NCBI GenBank assembly: GCA_030740295.1
Contig: JASLXP010000373.1
Coordinates: 1 to 21,068, forward strand
Direction of reading: 5' to 3'
Source: Planctomycetota bacterium
GTDB taxonomy: Bacteria; Planctomycetota; PUPC01; JACPCR01
Length of the DNA stretch: 21,068 nt
The position numbers and the translations under genes were made by a program. The notes under the pieces were generated by a model. It was given only the letters and a program-made list of their open reading frames with translations, was not told the origin of the DNA and searched no databases. Below are positions 13,716 to 21,068 of the stretch, piece by piece (positions within the stretch are counted from its first letter, which is position 1; every line of letters begins with the position of its first letter).

Positions 13716-16571
13716 TCACTTCCTCTGCGTCAACCACTTCAAGGCGTTGATCATCAACTTTTCATGGTCACCCTTTGCTGCCACCGGCTGATTCCCTTTC
13801 GGTGTCAACAGGATAGTTCCATCGTAGAGGACGCGCCCCTTGCCGACTTGGCCGGCGACCCAGATGGCACCTTTCTCTCCCATGAGGATTGAACGGCCCG
13901 CCTTCCTGTTTCGTCGAAGGAACCAATGATCGTAATAGGAGTGCTCGATGGTGGCGTCTTTCTCGAAGCCGGAGGTGATTGCATGCCGGACGATTCGAGC
14001 CTGGTTGGAGTCTGCTCTTTCCCGCGCACCGAGGCAGACCTCAGGAAATGTGGTGGTCTGCCCGAACTCGGATCGTGTGGTGCCCACCGAATCGTGCATG
14101 AACCAGACGGCGCCGCCCGCTTCCTCGACGTAACGGCGGAGTCCTTTGAAGAAATCATAGCGAGTGGATGAGCGGCCGAGCTTGCACTGCGGGTAGATGA
14201 TGCAATCGCTCTTGACGAGACTGCCAAGTGAGAGATCGGTGATGAATCCGGCCTCGATACCGGGCTTATCCTTGAAGGTCATGAGGACGCCCTGTTGGCC
14301 GATGGCGCTGCCACCGTCGAGGCCCCCGTTGTAGATGCCGACTCGAATCGTTCCCTCATGCGCGAGAGGCACGAGTTTTCTTCCCTTGTCTGAAAGCCTT
14401 CTCTCGATGGATGCCAAAGACTTTCGGTACGATTCGAAGTTGAGATCTTCCTTGTGAATAAGGCTGAATCTCGCCTTGCCATAACGAAACCGTGTAGTGA
14501 TATGAGGGAGCTTCTCAGTTTCGGTGGCCATCGTTTCAAGGCGAGGCAATTCTTCGGCCAGGAACTCCTGTCCCGCTTTGACCTCACTTGATGCTTCGGC
14601 GTCCCGGTCAGCATCTGCCAGTTCTGTTGCCTTCTGAATGTGATGCCGGACCTTGGCCAGTGCATAGATCAGGCGGCCCCGGCGGTAGTAGTACACAGCA
14701 AGCCTGAAAGCGTATTCGTCCATGGAAGGGCGATCGCGGACGACTCTTTCCAGCCCTACCAGAGCCTTCTCCGCGCCGGCCTCCTGGTGCGCCAGCATCT
14801 GGGTCGTCAATTCGGTATCGGCTTCGCCACGTGCCCGGCGTGAGCGATTGATGCGGGTCAGCACAGTTGCTGTTCTTGAGAGCAGTGCGGCGTTCAGCCC
14901 CTGCTGAAAGACGGGAGCCAAGAGCGGGCCGGCAACAGGTCCCCAGATGTTTCGACAGGCGCGGGGCACCCACTCGTCGTAGACGACTTTTGGCTCACCA
15001 ATGTGACGGAGCAGTTCATCTTTACTTCCGTCGTAAGATTCGAAACCGGGCGCCCTGGCATTCCACGTATACTCCGCATTACTCAGAAGCATCATCAGAT
15101 TGGGACGGACCCGGGTGTGCATGGCCGACATGATGTCTCCGCTGTTATCGAACCAACTCGTACCTATGAATCGAGAGATAGAAGTGAAGTATGGCTGCCG
15201 GTGGTATCGCGCGGCGAAATCACACCAAGTCAACAGCGGACGAGGCAGGAAGTACTTCCGATAGGCTTCGAGGTGATGGCGTTTCCCTTCTCGGACGAGC
15301 ATGTATGCGTCCTTCGGTATCAGCTTCCTGATCTTCTCGTAATACCCCGTGACGTTGCGGCGGTAGATCTCCGGAGTCAGCTCCGGGCTGGCCCTCTTCA
15401 TCAGGTCGTAATCCAGGTATCCCGCTGAGTAAGGGTAGATGGTGAAAGCGACTTGGATCTCCGGCTGATGCTTTCTGGCCGCTGCATAGAAAGTGTTGAA
15501 CACGTGGGCGTCGGCCTCGGCGCGCTGGTCGTCGCTCCAACGCTGACGATCGAAGGCGGAGCGTTTACTGAACTGCGAGGGATCCATCACTCCTCCACCA
15601 TCGGGAGGATGTAGTCCAAGCACGTTGAAGCCGTTGTTGGCGCAGTATTGGGCGAGGGAGTCAGCCTGTTTCCGGAGTGCTCTGTCATCGGCCCAGGTGA
15701 ACCATTTGCGGGGATTAACCTGGGCACAGTTCTTCAGGTCCGGATGCGGCGGCTTTGCAGGAGGGGTTGCGATGGCCGTCATTGTCAGGATGAAACTGAG
15801 GAAGCCCCGCTCGTGTGCGTAGTCATTCAGCTCGGCCATCCAGTCGACACGGGTTGGTGGTGTTGTGGCCTGCCGGTAGTAGGCGTAATCCCGGAGCACG
15901 TTAATTTTGCGGCGAAGAAACCAATCCACGCGCGTCTTCAGGGACTTCGCACGATCCCTGGCACGGTTCGTGGGAAGCGAACCCGTATAGAACAGGATGC
16001 TCGGCGCGCCGCGCCATTTGAAATCCGGCCAGTCCCGGATCGAGACTCGGCTGAGGCTGGCCCCGGTCTTCGACTTTTCCAGCATCCATCGAAAGGTAAC
16101 GCAGGCATACAGCGCGCCCATCTCGTCAGAGCCGGCGAGGAGAATTTCCTTCCGACCGTTCCGTTCGGCAGAATCGATGACATAGCCTTGTTGTCCAGGT
16201 GATTCTGGTGTGAGCTCAGGCTTCTCACCGGGCCATGCCTGAAGCTGCGCTGGATACTTCGGAGGGCAAGTCACGCGAATGACCATCACTGCGTCAGCGG
16301 GCACCTGTTTCAGTAACTGGAGCCTGGGATGGCCGAGTCTCTGCAGGCGTTCGTTGATTTCATCCCCGCCGATTTTCGCTTTGGGAAAATCATCAATCAC
16401 AATGACCGTCCTGTCGGGCAGGTCCCAATCTTTGCCAAGCAGTCGAGTTTCTTTGGGCTTGGGAATGATGTCCTTCCATGCCTCGCCCGCATCGAGCAGG
16501 GATGAAATCAGGAAGAGTGCTACAGCAAGCAGAGACATCGAACCGATCTTGGTTTTATCTGGTGTGATCAT
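13716..16571 (-). CDS. Secreted glycosidase-like protein: GH20b-like N-terminus, TIM-barrel-like centre, ThuA/GATase-like C-terminus
   Basis: A 951-residue exported protein with signal peptide (core ~11-26, cleavage near 28-31). Residues ~33-180 resemble the GH20b domain that precedes the catalytic barrel in GH20, GH84 and related enzymes, ending with the characteristic VSIRDWPDFKWRGAP (176-190). Residues ~190-500 look like a (beta/alpha)8 barrel, but the GH20 HxGxDE motif is absent; at the place where acidic catalytic residues might sit there is GLHPPDGGGVMD (319-330; D324, D330). Residues ~540-735 are mostly helical. Residues ~740-945 (VRVGIYNGG-like start, VEEAGGAVWF at 815-824, VGKGRVLYDG at 909-918) resemble ThuA/class I glutamine amidotransferase-like domains. 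The likely role is extracellular processing of a glycan, but no established GH family can be assigned. The start at ATG 16571 has no clear ribosome site; ATG 16538 is an alternative. Followed 49 bp later by the FAD oxidoreductase. Confidence 0.85.
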   Translation of the reverse strand: MITPDKTKIGSMSLLAVALFLISSLLDAGEAWKDIIPKPKETRLLGKDWDLPDRTVIVIDDFPKAKIGGDEINERLQRLGHPRLQLLKQVPADAVMVIRVTCPPKYPAQLQAWPGEKPELTPESPGQQGYVIDSAERNGRKEILLAGSDEMGALYACVTFRWMLEKSKTGASLSRVSIRDWPDFKWRGAPSILFYTGSLPTNRARDRAKSLKTRVDWFLRRKINVLRDYAYYRQATTPPTRVDWMAELNDYAHERGFLSFILTMTAIATPPAKPPHPDLKNCAQVNPRKWFTWADDRALRKQADSLAQYCANNGFNVLGLHPPDGGGVMDPSQFSKRSAFDRQRWSDDQRAEADAHVFNTFYAAARKHQPEIQVAFTIYPYSAGYLDYDLMKRASPELTPEIYRRNVTGYYEKIRKLIPKDAYMLVREGKRHHLEAYRKYFLPRPLLTWCDFAARYHRQPYFTSISRFIGTSWFDNSGDIMSAMHTRVRPNLMMLLSNAEYTWNARAPGFESYDGSKDELLRHIGEPKVVYDEWVPRACRNIWGPVAGPLLAPVFQQGLNAALLSRTATVLTRINRSRRARGEADTELTTQMLAHQEAGAEKALVGLERVVRDRPSMDEYAFRLAVYYYRRGRLIYALAKVRHHIQKATELADADRDAEASSEVKAGQEFLAEELPRLETMATETEKLPHITTRFRYGKARFSLIHKEDLNFESYRKSLASIERRLSDKGRKLVPLAHEGTIRVGIYNGGLDGGSAIGQQGVLMTFKDKPGIEAGFITDLSLGSLVKSDCIIYPQCKLGRSSTRYDFFKGLRRYVEEAGGAVWFMHDSVGTTRSEFGQTTTFPEVCLGARERADSNQARIVRHAITSGFEKDATIEHSYYDHWFLRRNRKAGRSILMGEKGAIWVAGQVGKGRVLYDGTILLTPKGNQPVAAKGDHEKLMINALKWLTQRK

Positions 16572-16824
16572 ACGGGAGCTGGTCCGGGGGTCTTGGGTGT
16601 GACTTAGCAGGAGTGCAGTTCCAGGTGGCGATTCCGAACGGTTGGATTTTCCTCATCGGTTTAATCTCTTGCATCATACGGCAGCCGTTGGCCGCAACCG
16701 AGGGATTCTTACCACAGATGGCCAGGCCATCCCACGGATCAGAACAGTTCTAATCTGCGGGATGGTATCTGCCTTGCCAAAAGAGGCTGACTCCGGGGCA
16801 GAGCTTTCTATGGGTTGCGTGTAT
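16572..16824. other. Intergenic gap with long imperfect hairpin
   Basis: The 253 bp between the first URO-D-like gene and the glycosidase-like gene hold no convincing gene. The main structure is the hairpin at 16715-16770, described separately. A promoter for the glycosidase-like gene is possible, but no clear -35/-10 pair is visible. Confidence 0.4.
16715..16770 (-). repeat. Long imperfect palindrome forming an ~18-bp RNA hairpin
   Basis: On the minus (transcribed) strand the arms CCAUCCCGCAGAUUAGAAC and GUUCUGAUCCGUGGGAUGG pair along about 18 positions with one A-C mismatch and two G-U pairs. The loop is very small around a single central base. An outer CAGAU/AUCUG pair extends the structure after an asymmetric internal loop. 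The fact that two of three departures from perfect pairing are G-U on the minus strand favours function as RNA there. No U-tract follows, so it is not a standard terminator; it could be an mRNA-stabilising or processing hairpin, or a dispersed repeat. Confidence 0.6.
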
Positions 16825-17907
16825 TCAGCCGTGCTTCCTGGCCATGCGGAGGTAGTGGATGAAGTTTTCTGATGCTTTGGGTGGCAGTGGCCTTTCATAC
16901 GGCGATGCGCATGGACAAAGGATGAAGCCGCCGCCCGACGCGCCCTGTTCAATAGCTTCCGCGACCAGGCGTTCGATGTGATCTTTGCTTCCGCGGGCGA
17001 GATCGTCGTACTGAATGTTGCCGATCAGACAGACCTGGTCGCCGATGCGCCGTTTCGCATCGGCGAGGACGGTGTCGCCTATGGGAGGCGGCTCGAGCAC
17101 GTTCAACCCGTCCGTTCCCATCGCGGCGAAGCGCTCCAGGAAGTCGTTGACTCGGCCATGGCTGTGGACGATGACACAGCGGTCGGGGTAAGAGTGGACA
17201 AGCTCTATCAGTTCGGTGTCGTAGGGGACGACGAATTCGTCGAAGTCGTCAGGCGACATGAGCGGCGGGAGGGCGTACTCCGGGCCGTTGAAATAGAAGA
17301 TGGGGCCGAGGCCATTGTCGAGGCAGTACCGGAGCTGGTCGAGCAGACGCTCCTGGCAGGTATCCAGAAGCTGCCGCAGCAGGTCTCGCTCTTCAAGTGT
17401 CCAGATGGCGATGGCCTGCTCGTCGATAAGACCAGCGATGCAGATCGGGTCCATGAAGGTCACTTGCGCGACGCAGCGCGGTGAGAGCCGTGCCCGCGTC
17501 TCTTTGATTACGGCCAAATCAGGGCGAGGAGGAACGTAAGGAACGGAGAGAAGCCGTTCCGCGTCTGCCGGGGTGGTGACCCAACGCTTGACGGTGCCCC
17601 AGCCCCGCCAGTCTGGTTTTCCAATGGTCGATATCTCGCCCGCGGGCGTCACGCGAACTTGCTCCGTCAGTCCGTTGCCGAGTTCCCTTGTGTAGGTCTC
17701 AAGCTCAGCAGCCGTGCAAAAGAAGCCCGAAGGAAACCCCCAGTCGTAAATGATGTCCTCATACTCCTCGCATACCTTCAGCACATCCGCATACGGAGGA
17801 TCATGAACATACCACGCATCCGAATACGGGTTCAGAAACAGCAGGACAGGCACCCGATCCGGCTGTTCGCAGCGAAGCGCCGTCAGGATTCGTTGTTCTG
17901 TGGTCAT
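16825..17907 (-). CDS. Uroporphyrinogen decarboxylase/MtaA-like protein
   Basis: A 360-residue URO-D superfamily protein. The N-terminus MTTEQRILTALRCEQPDRVP is the typical opening of MtaA-like and uncharacterised URO-D proteins, which is why I take the ATG at 17907, although the frame is open to 17982 and no ribosome site is strong. The possible metal site reads HSHG (H248, H250) and CPCASPYE (C331, C333), so the Cys of the usual H-x-C is replaced by His; zinc binding is plausible but not certain. Other landmarks are LMSPDDFDEFVVPYD (216-230) and LIGNIQY (294-300), which fit the barrel. It is a distant paralogue of the 12104-11148 protein, in the same minus-strand series, 103 bp after the beta-helix gene. 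It could be a methyltransferase, a decarboxylase, or something else; the sequence does not decide. Confidence 0.85.
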   Translation of the reverse strand: MTTEQRILTALRCEQPDRVPVLLFLNPYSDAWYVHDPPYADVLKVCEEYEDIIYDWGFPSGFFCTAAELETYTRELGNGLTEQVRVTPAGEISTIGKPDWRGWGTVKRWVTTPADAERLLSVPYVPPRPDLAVIKETRARLSPRCVAQVTFMDPICIAGLIDEQAIAIWTLEERDLLRQLLDTCQERLLDQLRYCLDNGLGPIFYFNGPEYALPPLMSPDDFDEFVVPYDTELIELVHSYPDRCVIVHSHGRVNDFLERFAAMGTDGLNVLEPPPIGDTVLADAKRRIGDQVCLIGNIQYDDLARGSKDHIERLVAEAIEQGASGGGFILCPCASPYERPLPPKASENFIHYLRMARKHG

Positions 17908-18010
17908 CGTGTCAGTGGATACCGTGGGCATGGGCAAAGGAGGTGTCAGGAAAGAGGTGGCCAGCCTGGCGCTGCTGCGCACTGAAACTCGAACACTGAC
18001 ATCCGGTCTC

Positions 18011-18847
18011 TCACTCCTCGAAGTAGCCTACCTTGATGACGTAGTCCGTAAAGAAAGCTCCGCCTCCACCGCCGTTCGCATCTGTGTCCTGGACAAGGGC
18101 CAGTTCCTCGCCCGGTTCCATTGGGATCACCAGGTTGATTCGGGGAGCACGACGCTCTTTCGCGTTCGTCTGAACGTAATGCAGGGAGCGGCCCTTGGGC
18201 TGATTCATTCGGAAGTGGATGACGTTGAGACCAATTTGCTTATGTTGCCCCCACAACGAGACGCGACCGTTCTGCAGGTAGAGAAGATACCTGCCTTTTC
18301 GTGGAGCGATGAAGCTGAGAATTGCCCGCTCCTTTCCGTGGGAGCCGATGCCGTGTCCTTCACGCCGGCCAGCAGCGATGATCACTGATGGGGCCGCCTC
18401 GTCCGTATCTGCGAAGTGGCTCTTGTCCTCGTTCCATACCATTGTCCCCTTCCACTCCTGCCGGTCGCACCCAACGGTCTCATTCAACGGGCCGCCGCGA
18501 ACGAGGCGGGATAACTTCCAGAGTGGTTTTCCTTTATGGCTGTAAACCGCATCGTCTTTCCAGTCCGTCCCGATGAGAGGCACACCAAATACTTCGTCAG
18601 CCTGAAGTATATTGCGCGACTGTCGGGGCTTTGGGAACCGCGGCTGGTAAAGCCGTTGGAAAGTGCCGTCAGCCAACTCAACTTCGACCATTGCCTTCGT
18701 CTTGTTTTGAGGTTCGACTTCCATTCGGAAAGCCCCAACAGACCGTCCGGTATCGGCAAAACGCGGGAGACCATAGAAATCGTGGCGGACGAGCCGTGAG
18801 TATTCATTCTCCACGCCGAGCCGATTCGCCGGGCTGTCAGCTTTCAA
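18011..18847 (-). pseudogene. C-terminal part of the interrupted beta-helix gene, after the in-frame TAG
   Basis: This frame is the direct continuation of the gene to its right: from the TAG at 19001-19003 the same frame stays open through 19000 to a TGA at 18011-18013. Translation after the stop runs IVLNNIITGSHSALKTKK and on to DTDPEFSDPKAGDYRLKADSPA, a classic final coil and cap of bacterial beta-helix proteins (the DPEF...DYRL...SPA pattern), then GLPRFADTGRSVGAFR. A further ~210-residue beta-rich domain follows, with YLLYLQNGRVSLWG, LVIPMEPGEELALVQD and FFTDYVIKVGYFE, like a jelly-roll carbohydrate-binding module. The first usable start is a TTG at 18847, without a clear ribosome site, so independent expression is doubtful. 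I read it as the severed C-terminus of one protein unless TAG is read through. Confidence 0.75.
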
Positions 18848-19000
18848 ACGGTAGTCGCCGGCCTTCGGATCGCTGAATTCAGGGTCTGTGTCCAGGTGAG
18901 CGGCTCCAGTGCCGCGGTCAGTGATGTTGGCCTCGACGATGTCATTCTTCTTTGTTTTTAAAGCACTGTGCGAGCCGGTGATGATGTTGTTGAGGACGAT

Positions 19001-19003
19001 CTA
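19001..19003 (-). other. In-frame TAG interrupting the beta-helix gene
   Basis: The codons around it read CGG CGG TAG ATC GTC CTC. A single C-to-T change from CAG (Gln) would explain it. Both sides are in the same frame, with continuous beta-helix features across the stop and no other stop in the following 330 codons. Confidence 0.85.
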
Positions 19004-21068
19004 CCGCCGGTCTTTGAGCGGAACCCAACGGGTCTTTCGATCAGGGCCGCCTTCACCCAGATAGATGCCGCCCGACCCCACCTTGTTCTGCCAGGCAGGA
19101 AGCGGATTCCATCGGCCGTCAAGAGTGTTGTTGATGGCGTAGTTGCGGTCGCTGCTCCAGGAGAGCAGCGCGTGCCGGAACCACACGGGGCCCGGACGAA
19201 GGTCGATAGACAGATTATTTGCCATGAGGTTTGGACCGGGCGATGCTTCGATGCCGATGGCAAGGGCCCATCCGTTCAGAAAGAGATTCCCCTCCAATCG
19301 GTTGCCGTAGTGTTCCCAATCCAACCAGATGCCGGGACCGCTGCCGCCGATGACGGTATTGCCTCGGATGATTGCACCTGTCAGTCGAAATACCTTCATC
19401 CCGCCAGATGCCCAAAAAGAAGGGAACCCGGCCCAATTATTGTTGGTGACCGTGTTGAATTCGATGATGATCGAGCTTCGACCGGGGGTGGTTGTATTCT
19501 GATTCTCAGCGGTCAGCTTGTCGGAGGTGCCCACGCCGGTGATGCCCACGTTGCCCGGGTTCGCAATCCAGTTGTTGCGAAGGATCAACGGTGCGGCAGA
19601 TCGATCTTTGGTGCACTTGAAACCGATAGCACTCACCTCGCTGTCACGGATTAGACAGCCTTCGAGAAGAATCCCTTCGCCTTCAACCGCTACCTGCGCA
19701 CGCTGCTGGAACTGTGCCCCGTGACGGATTTCAAACCCTCGAACTTCCACAAAATCCCCGGTGACAGAAATCAGATCGCTCCCCCTCGCAGCGAGATCGA
19801 TCTCTTCGAAGTTTGGATTCGTTCCGCCGGGCAGCCGCACATACACACCCCTGTCCGGTTCCGATTCAAACGGTCCCAAAACAAGATATTCCGCAATAAA
19901 CGGCCTCTGCGCGCCTTCTCCAGGCTTCGAGCGATCTGCTGGAGGGATTGCCGATGTAACATAGCTGTCTATACCCCTGGGCACGCCGAATCGGAACTTC
20001 GACTTCGCCGGTCGCGTGGTCGTGTCCCATTGGAACACGAGATGATTCCAGCCCTCCTGAAACCGGAAGTACTCCCAACGGTCGCTGAAACCGTAGTTGC
20101 GGGTCGGATGAGGGAGTTCAAGCTGAAAGTCCGATACCGATGAGAAGATGACCGATGGCAACAGTTCGCCATTGCACCAGATTCGATACTTGTTGACCTG
20201 GGCGCCCAGGCTGGAACCAGACATTCGAGCAGCACGAAACTCTCCTTTTACTTCCACCCGTCCCGTGATGGGCTCAGGAAAGTCAGGATGCCATTCCGTC
20301 TTCCGCTTCTTCTTCGGCGGCACCCAGACAAAAGTCGAAGCCCAACTGACCGCGTTTCTTCCGCTCTCCCCGAAGGCTTCCACAAGGTCGATGAAGCCCT
20401 CGTCGTTAGTCCGAATTCGTTTCCATTTTTTGCCAAATTGCCGGGCCCCCTCGGCGGGGGCCATCTTCCCGTCGAATCGAAGATTCACGAACTCCTTCGA
20501 TGCCCGGTTCAGGCAGTACTCTCCCTCTTTCAATTCATGTGGCACGCTCCGTTCAGTGAGCGTTTTGCCGTTGACCGATGCCGTCCCAAGCCGCCCCGTG
20601 AACAGGTCGGCGCGGTAGACGCCAGGGAGGTCTTTCACCGGCTTCCACGCGTTGCTCGGGAAGATGTCGTTGCCACTGACAACCGGCATCTGGCCGTCAG
20701 CGCCCTGTACGCCCTCAAGCCGCAGCGGCTGTTCTTTCGTACCGCTCTTTTCGATTTTCACCGATTCCCGATAGACACCCGGGTACACACGGATGGTCAC
20801 TCCTGCCTGCGCCCTGCGCACTGCTTCACCAATGCTCTTCAGCGGCGCAGCCTTCGTTCCCAGATTCGAATCCGCGGCTTTCGGATGTCCCGCATGAACG
20901 ATCAGGTCCGGCTTGCCTGAAACGACAATGGGTGCCGGGCCGCGCGGCTTCGACGGTTCCGCGGCCGGTTTGCCCGGCGTCTTGAGATACCAGTTCTTGA
21001 TCTCCATTCGCGTTCGGCCGAAGAGGATGTCGGCGATCTCGTCTTCGGTCTTACCTTCGAAGCCCTTG
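19001..21068 (-). CDS. Right-handed parallel beta-helix protein, 5' end missing and cut short by TAG
   Basis: The frame is open to the right edge, so the N-terminus is missing. An ATG at 21005-21007 is in frame, but 20 open codons precede it (including DEIADILFGRTR), so it is probably internal. A Pro/Ala/Lys-rich linker, then VHAGHPKAADSNLGTK and APLKSIGEAVRRAQAG leading to VYPGVYRES, is the standard entry of DUF1565-type beta-helix proteins. A ~200-residue insertion with WNHLVFQWDTT follows. The helix proper has coils such as VEVRGFEIRHG, ILLEGCLIRDSEVSAIGF, LILRNNWIANPGNVGITG, IIIEFNTVTNNNWAG, AIIRGNTVIGGSGPGIWL and NRLEGNLFLNGWALAIGI. Such proteins bind or cleave polysaccharides; no catalytic motif is recognised. 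Translation would end at ...PLKDRR before the last coils and cap, so a truncated product is unlikely to fold fully. First gene of the visible minus-strand series. Confidence 0.85.
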   Translation of the reverse strand, partial: KGFEGKTEDEIADILFGRTRMEIKNWYLKTPGKPAAEPSKPRGPAPIVVSGKPDLIVHAGHPKAADSNLGTKAAPLKSIGEAVRRAQAGVTIRVYPGVYRESVKIEKSGTKEQPLRLEGVQGADGQMPVVSGNDIFPSNAWKPVKDLPGVYRADLFTGRLGTASVNGKTLTERSVPHELKEGEYCLNRASKEFVNLRFDGKMAPAEGARQFGKKWKRIRTNDEGFIDLVEAFGESGRNAVSWASTFVWVPPKKKRKTEWHPDFPEPITGRVEVKGEFRAARMSGSSLGAQVNKYRIWCNGELLPSVIFSSVSDFQLELPHPTRNYGFSDRWEYFRFQEGWNHLVFQWDTTTRPAKSKFRFGVPRGIDSYVTSAIPPADRSKPGEGAQRPFIAEYLVLGPFESEPDRGVYVRLPGGTNPNFEEIDLAARGSDLISVTGDFVEVRGFEIRHGAQFQQRAQVAVEGEGILLEGCLIRDSEVSAIGFKCTKDRSAAPLILRNNWIANPGNVGITGVGTSDKLTAENQNTTTPGRSSIIIEFNTVTNNNWAGFPSFWASGGMKVFRLTGAIIRGNTVIGGSGPGIWLDWEHYGNRLEGNLFLNGWALAIGIEASPGPNLMANNLSIDLRPGPVWFRHALLSWSSDRNYAINNTLDGRWNPLPAWQNKVGSGGIYLGEGGPDRKTRWVPLKDRR

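Noticed and set aside
19001..19003. Pyrrolysine at the TAG because MtaA-like proteins are nearby
   Set aside because: Pyrrolysine occurs in MtmB/MtbB/MttB-type methyltransferases, not in MtaA or beta-helix proteins, and no pyl genes are visible.
1..21068. tRNA, rRNA, CRISPR arrays, integrases or insertion sequences
   Set aside because: I looked for regularly spaced direct repeats, transposase motifs and tRNA-like cloverleaf ends and saw none.

Overview
The window reads as a carbohydrate-related accessory region of an uncultured bacterium. I suspect a member of the Planctomycetota/Verrucomicrobiota/Lentisphaerota/Hydrogenedentota assemblage. The reasons are a GC-rich sequence (my estimate, not counted), very large secreted multidomain proteins (GH20, PA14, LamG, Fn3 and SGNH domains in one chain), parallel beta-helix proteins, an FAD-dependent oxidoreductase beside uroporphyrinogen-decarboxylase-like proteins, and palindromic intergenic elements. 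No rRNA, tRNA or housekeeping marker is present, so the phylum is inference.

Layout. A 5'-truncated beta-helix gene enters from the left edge on the + strand (3-1337) and converges on everything else. All other genes lie on the minus strand and are read from right to left. They are: a beta-helix gene cut by the right edge and interrupted by an in-frame TAG (21068-18011); a URO-D/MtaA-like protein (17907-16825); a secreted glycosidase-like protein with a GH20b-like N-terminus and a ThuA-like C-terminus (16571-13716); an FAD-dependent oxidoreductase (13666-12206); a second URO-D/MtaA-like protein with a zinc-type H-x-C...C motif (12104-11148); a class II aldolase homologue (10771-9878) overlapping by 4 bp a lipoyl-E1alpha-E1beta fusion dehydrogenase (9881-7470); an M42 metallopeptidase (7182-6148); and a 1508-residue GH20 hexosaminidase/SGNH esterase fusion (6121-1595).

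Reading the genes together, secreted enzymes would act on a glycan containing N-acetylhexosamine, perhaps O-acetylated: GH20 removes terminal amino sugars, the SGNH domain removes ester groups, and the glycosidase-like and beta-helix proteins act on or bind the polymer. Cytoplasmic enzymes (FAD oxidoreductase, aldolase, thiamine-dependent dehydrogenase, M42 peptidase) would process the products. The role of the two URO-D/MtaA-like proteins is open. No transporter, transcription regulator, kinase, E2 or E3 component, or corrinoid protein is seen, so the pathway is incomplete here and the model is inference.

The most unusual points are: the lipoyl-E1alpha-E1beta fusion translationally coupled to an aldolase whose catalytic Asp-His pair appears replaced by Asn-Glu; the GH20-SGNH fusion; a GH20b-domain protein without the GH20 catalytic motif; an in-frame amber codon in a beta-helix gene, in a window where no gene strictly depends on TAG to terminate; and two intergenic palindromic elements.
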